Shown here in pieces: positions 5,650 through 8,903 of a stretch of 8,903 bases of DNA (position 1 is the stretch's first letter; each line of letters opens with the position of its first letter). Source of the stretch: an uncultured Clostridia bacterium (GTDB taxonomy: Bacteria; Bacillota; Clostridia; Christensenellales; CAG-1252). The notes beneath the pieces are model-generated. The model made no database searches and was not told the DNA's origin. It was given only the letters and a program-made list of their open reading frames with translations. A program made the position numbers and the translations under genes. The stretch covers positions 1-8,903 of the forward strand of contig CAMOUZ010000045.1 in the NCBI GenBank assembly GCA_946626795.1. Reading direction: 5' to 3'.

Positions 5650-6939
5650 ATGCGTAAGATCGTTAAATCCATCATTATTGTCGCTATGCTTTGCGTCCTC
5701 TCGGCGCTGGCTTTTTCCTGTAAAAAGAATTCGACGACGAATCAGCGGGATCGTTCCGGCGACTTCGACCTTTTGAAAAACACCATTGATTTTATCAATG
5801 AGAATTATTACAAAGATATGGATTACGATGAGGCGGATGTCTATGCGGCGTATGGCGTGATGAGTAGCCTCGGAAATTACAATTACATTTATCCCGAATC
5901 TTCCCTTTACGAGACGTCCTCTTCGGACGGGAGCGGCTTCGGGCTCATTGTAAAGTTTAATTTGTATAACGAGGTCTATATCGACATCATTTTGGACGGA
6001 TCGCCCTTCTTGGCGGCGAGTCAAGGTTTTCAACCGCAGAGGGGAGACGAGATCTATTCCATTGCCGGATATCGTGTTTCGGGCGCGGGTAGCAGTTATT
6101 TCTCCTCCGTTGTCGCTTCCAAGACGGATACGCAAACCGAGACGACTTTTATTTTGCGTCGAGACGGCGTTTTTCACGAAGTAAAATACAGAAAAGTGAT
6201 GTATGATTTTCCGCAATGTATCTATATCAACGATCTGAACGGCGTATCTTCGGACTTCGGTTATATCTATCTGCGCAGTTTTTCCAGCTATCCGAATAAT
6301 GTTTCCAATGAGTTCCGTGACGCCGTTGAGGCATTCAAGAGAGACGGAAATAAGGCGCTTATCCTCGATCTCAGGGGGAATGGAGGAGGCAATAGCGAAG
6401 TCTTCAAGAGCGTCGCCTCTTATCTCATCGGCGCGCCCTCGAAAGGGAAGGTGGATCTTCTGGAAGTGGAATACGTCAAAGATGCCCGCTCCACAAAGTA
6501 TTCCGTCACGCCGAGCGCGAATTATATCGACACGCCCATTTATGTCCTCTGCGACGGCGGCACCGCGTCCGCGTCCGAAGCCTTGATCGGCTCGATGAAA
6601 GCGAATGGCACTTTGACCGCGCTTATCGGCAAAGAAACGGTCGGGAAGGGCGTTGCGCAAAACGGGTTCACCTATTATAACGGGAAGGAGAAGGGAAATA
6701 TCATCGATTATGTAAAAGATGAAGCAGGAAACGCCGTGGAAGGCGAGACCTATTATCTCCAAACCATCATCGGACAATACTATATCTTCGATGCGACGGC
6801 GGAGGGCGGAAAATATTGCATGAACGGCATCCCCTTTAAGCCCGATCACGAAGTGGGTGATGAGACAAATCCCGTCACCTCGAATTATCTCGACGATCTT
6901 TATATAAAGATCGCCGCAGAGCTTTATACGCAAGAATAA
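5650..6939 (+). CDS. S41 family C-terminal processing peptidase, predicted lipoprotein with PDZ domain
   Basis: This is a CtpA/CtpB-type serine protease, predicted to act on the outer face of the membrane. It has 429 residues. The N-terminus has a basic start and hydrophobic segment ending AFSC, so Cys24 is a probable lipid-attachment site, though the lipobox is not ideal. A PDZ-like region lies at about 95-185 (GSGFGLIVKF, then DGSPFLAASQGFQPQRGDEI). The protease core has LILDLRGNGGG (237-247), GGTASASEA with nucleophile Ser307, and GKGVAQ with Lys333 and Gln337, the Ser-Lys-Gln triad expected for CtpB-like enzymes. The ATG is 1 nt past the upstream stop, and a weak GAGG (5639-5642) overlaps the end of that gene, so translation is probably coupled. 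The binding-protein gene follows after 18 nt. Substrates are unknown; it could process or clear cell-envelope proteins, possibly including the neighbouring lipoprotein. Confidence 0.93.
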   Translation: MRKIVKSIIIVAMLCVLSALAFSCKKNSTTNQRDRSGDFDLLKNTIDFINENYYKDMDYDEADVYAAYGVMSSLGNYNYIYPESSLYETSSSDGSGFGLIVKFNLYNEVYIDIILDGSPFLAASQGFQPQRGDEIYSIAGYRVSGAGSSYFSSVVASKTDTQTETTFILRRDGVFHEVKYRKVMYDFPQCIYINDLNGVSSDFGYIYLRSFSSYPNNVSNEFRDAVEAFKRDGNKALILDLRGNGGGNSEVFKSVASYLIGAPSKGKVDLLEVEYVKDARSTKYSVTPSANYIDTPIYVLCDGGTASASEALIGSMKANGTLTALIGKETVGKGVAQNGFTYYNGKEKGNIIDYVKDEAGNAVEGETYYLQTIIGQYYIFDATAEGGKYCMNGIPFKPDHEVGDETNPVTSNYLDDLYIKIAAELYTQE

Positions 6940-6957
6940 TATCATTAGGAGGTATGA

Positions 6958-8025
6958 ATGATGAGAAAAATTTTGGTTTTACTTCTTGTTTTTGTGCTGA
7001 CAGCGACTCTCGCAGTCTCCTTCTCGGGATGCTCCCACGTGGATAGCGTCACCGTGTACGTTCCGGACGGCGGCCCTGCCCTGGGTATGGCGTACTTGAT
7101 GAAAGAATTTCAAGAGATCGAAGGCGTTAAGATCGTATATGCTCCCCTCGTAAAGGGCGCAGGTGAGATTGCCACCGCCGTGTCGAACGGAGACGCCGAC
7201 GTGGCGATCCTTCCCACCAATCTCGCGGCGAAGCTTTATAATGCAGGGAAGGAGATCGTGCTTGTGGGTACGAACAGTCATGGGCTCCTTTATCTCCTCT
7301 CCACCGTCGCGTCGGAAGAGGGTTTCACCCTTGACGCTTTGAAAGGCGAGGTGCTTCATTTGACGGGGGAAAGCAATACGCCGGAAGCTGTTGTGAGAAA
7401 GATCTTGGACAGCGCAGGCATCGAGTACGAGAAGAGCGATACCCCCATCGCAGGAAAGGTGGCTTTGAAATTCTATCCCGACGGTAGCGGCATCGTCCCG
7501 GGGCTTGTCAGCGGTTCGATTCGCTTCGCGATCCTCGGTGAGCCCGCCGTATCCAACGTGATGCAAAAGGCTGCGGCAGCAAATAAAGCGCAGGTCAAAA
7601 TCGTCGGCGATCTCCAAGCGATGTGGATGACGGCGACGGATACGACTGAAAGTTATCCTCAGACTTCGCTTATTGTAAAAAAATCTCTCTTGAAATCCGA
7701 TAAAAAGCTCGTCAAGAAGATCGCGAAGCTCACCATCGACGGAAGCGTCGCGCTCCTTAATGACGCCACGCCTTATCTCGCGTATTTGATCGAAGAGATG
7801 GAGTCGACGCAAGTCCCTGCCACCTTAAAGCAGGAGGGTGTTGTGCGCGCGAATATCGATCCTTCGTTCGGCGCAACGGCGAAAGCGTCTATCGAAGCGT
7901 ATTTCAATATTCTTCTGGACTTCGATAAAGAACTCATCGGCGGTAAACTCCCCGATAAAAATTTCTATTGCGGCGATCTTGACGATCTCCAAGATTATAA
8001 AGCGATTGTGAAAGCGTTTGCTTGA
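6958..8025 (+). CDS. NitT/TauT-type ABC transporter substrate-binding lipoprotein
   Basis: This is an extracytoplasmic binding protein that delivers a small solute to the permease encoded next. It has 355 residues. A lipoprotein signal peptide ends SFSGC, making Cys25 the probable lipidated residue. The mature part opens with VTVYVPDGGPALGMAYLMKEF (about 31-51) and contains GDADVAILPTNLAAKLY, the pattern of the NMT1/SsuA-like periplasmic fold. The family includes binding proteins for nitrate, taurine, aliphatic sulfonates and pyrimidine thiamine precursors; nothing here decides the ligand. A strong AGGAGG (6947-6952) precedes two tandem ATGs, at 6958 (5-nt spacing) and 6961 (8-nt spacing). 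Either may be used, and the protein differs by one Met. It lies 18 nt after the S41 gene and 18 nt before the permease. Confidence 0.9.
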   Translation: MMRKILVLLLVFVLTATLAVSFSGCSHVDSVTVYVPDGGPALGMAYLMKEFQEIEGVKIVYAPLVKGAGEIATAVSNGDADVAILPTNLAAKLYNAGKEIVLVGTNSHGLLYLLSTVASEEGFTLDALKGEVLHLTGESNTPEAVVRKILDSAGIEYEKSDTPIAGKVALKFYPDGSGIVPGLVSGSIRFAILGEPAVSNVMQKAAAANKAQVKIVGDLQAMWMTATDTTESYPQTSLIVKKSLLKSDKKLVKKIAKLTIDGSVALLNDATPYLAYLIEEMESTQVPATLKQEGVVRANIDPSFGATAKASIEAYFNILLDFDKELIGGKLPDKNFYCGDLDDLQDYKAIVKAFA

Positions 8026-8043
8026 AAATAGCGATGAGGGCGA

Positions 8044-8808
8044 ATGGACAAGAAAAGAGTCTTGTATAATCTAAGCGCTCCCGTCCTCGGGCTTGCGCTC
8101 TTTATCGGGATATGGTACGCCTTGGCTCGCGCTGTCGGCGTCTCTCTTTTCCTTCCTACGCCCGTAGAAACTCTCGTGCGTTTCTTCGCCCTTCTTGGTG
8201 AGAAGAAATTTTATGTCGCCGTGGGGAATACGCTTTTACGTACGCTCCTCAGCTTCACAGCGGCGTTTTTGCTCGCTTGTCTTTTTGCTGTCTTGTCCGC
8301 AAAATTCTCCTTTTTCCGAAAGGCGTTTTCTCCCTTCACCGTGGTGCTTCGGGTTCTTCCGACGATCTCGGTGATCTTGCTTGTCTTTTTGTTGGTTCGG
8401 AGTCGCTTCGCTTCATACGTCGTCATTTTCCTCGTCATCTTCCCGATGCAGTACAAATTGGTGCTGGACGCCATCGGAGGAGTGGATCCTTTGCTGAAAG
8501 AGATGACGGAGGCGTATCGCTTTTCTTGGCAAAAAAAGGTCTTTTCTTTCTATATCCCGCAGATGACCCCGACTTTGCTCACGGGGATGAGCATTACGCT
8601 ATCTTTTACGGTGAAATTATGCGTCGCGGCGGAAGTGCTTTCTTATGTGAGTAAGAGCATGGGGCGTTATATGCAGCAAGCCTATGCTTCGCTTGAAACG
8701 GAGACCCTTCTTGCTTGGACGATCGCGGCGATCCTCCTCGGTTTCCTCTTGGAAGGATTGTTACTCTTATTGAAAAAAGTCATTGTGAGGCGATATCATG
8801 GAAAGTAA
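8044..8808 (+). CDS. NitT/TauT-type ABC transporter permease
   Basis: This is an inner-membrane permease of the SsuC/TauC (BPD_transp_1) type, with 254 residues, the usual length. About six hydrophobic segments are visible (near 9-29, 64-84, 97-118, 123-142, 178-199 and 222-244). The cytoplasmic coupling loop that contacts the ATPase is at about 153-176 (EMTEAYRFSWQKK to IPQMTP). It is about three residues shorter than in the classical EAA loop and lacks the usual Gly; similar short loops seem common in Bacillota relatives as far as I recall. The start follows GAGGG (8036-8040) at a tight 3-nt spacing. The stop overlaps the start of the next gene by 11 bp, which indicates translational coupling of permease and ATPase. 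Confidence 0.92.
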   Translation: MDKKRVLYNLSAPVLGLALFIGIWYALARAVGVSLFLPTPVETLVRFFALLGEKKFYVAVGNTLLRTLLSFTAAFLLACLFAVLSAKFSFFRKAFSPFTVVLRVLPTISVILLVFLLVRSRFASYVVIFLVIFPMQYKLVLDAIGGVDPLLKEMTEAYRFSWQKKVFSFYIPQMTPTLLTGMSITLSFTVKLCVAAEVLSYVSKSMGRYMQQAYASLETETLLAWTIAAILLGFLLEGLLLLLKKVIVRRYHGK

Positions 8809-8903
8809 TGCGTTTGAAGTGCGGGATCTGAATGTCTCTTTCGGAGAAAACATCGTTTTTCGGGATTTTTCGCTTTCCTTTACCGCGGAGACGATCACCT
8901 GTA
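8798..8903 (+). CDS. ABC transporter ATP-binding protein, N-terminal fragment (3' end outside window)
   Basis: The first 35 codons of an ABC ATPase run off the window edge: MESNAFEVRDLNVSFGENI, then VFRDFSLSFTAETITC. The pattern of a strand, an aromatic A-loop (Phe15), then FRDFSLSF ahead of a presumed Walker A is typical of SsuB/TauB-type subunits. The ATG is preceded by GAGG (8787-8790) at 7-nt spacing and overlaps the permease stop by 11 bp. It is the expected motor of the importer encoded upstream. The Walker A and all other motifs lie outside the window, so whether this copy is catalytically intact cannot be judged here. Confidence 0.85.
   Translation, partial: MESNAFEVRDLNVSFGENIVFRDFSLSFTAETITC

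Noticed and set aside
5620..6945. 441-codon open frame on the minus strand, opposite the S41 protease gene
   Set aside because: The + strand frame has a signal peptide, PDZ and full Ser-Lys-Gln motifs. The antisense frame has no recognisable domain and most likely results from codon bias.
6958..8903. Naming the importer as ThiXYZ (HMP uptake) or SsuABC (sulfonate uptake)
   Set aside because: The family is clear, but no ligand-specific residue or riboswitch supports a particular substrate.

Overview
This window looks like chromosome of a low-to-mid GC Bacillota, probably a clostridium-like anaerobe. The evidence is a ClpC-type unfoldase, a long-form hibernation factor, a ThiT-type thiamine S-component under a THI-box leader, near-consensus sigma-A promoters (TTGACT / TATAAT) and strong AGGAGG ribosome binding sites. 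All genes are on the + strand and base use looks uniform by eye. I see no mobile element, CRISPR array, tRNA or rRNA.

Region 1 (1-3161) is a housekeeping block: the 3' part of clpC, then hpf (long form) and pgi. hpf and pgi are 19 nt apart. An inverted repeat without a U-tract lies at the clpC end, and no terminator follows pgi.

Region 2 (3162-4536) is a complete thiamine-uptake unit. It has a consensus promoter inside a 10-bp inverted repeat, a TPP riboswitch, an intrinsic terminator whose 3' arm carries the Shine-Dalgarno, a thiT gene with an unusual N-terminal membrane extension of about 185 residues, and a strong terminator. A 9-nt segment of the aptamer is exactly complementary to the terminator's 5' side, which gives a readable antiterminator switch.

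Region 3 (4537-8903, running off the end) is a compact operon. A TTGACT-18-TATAAT promoter puts the predicted transcription start within about a base of the first ATG, so the mRNA may be leaderless. A perfect 9-bp inverted repeat covers the -10 box, start site and start codon and looks like a repressor site. The genes are: (i) a MalK-like ABC ATPase that keeps the Walker A Lys/Thr but has lost the Q-loop Gln, the LSGGQ signature, the catalytic Glu and the H-loop His; (ii) a lipoprotein S41 protease with PDZ and an intact Ser-Lys-Gln triad; (iii-v) a NitT/TauT-type ABC importer (lipoprotein binding protein, permease and the beginning of its ATPase).

The most unusual items are the intact but catalytically degenerate ABC ATPase leading a protease/importer operon, its leaderless promoter with an operator-like palindrome, and the extended ThiT. 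The importer's substrate cannot be read from the sequence. Its closeness to thiT is only a weak hint of a thiamine-precursor role, since the two units have separate promoters and a terminator between them.
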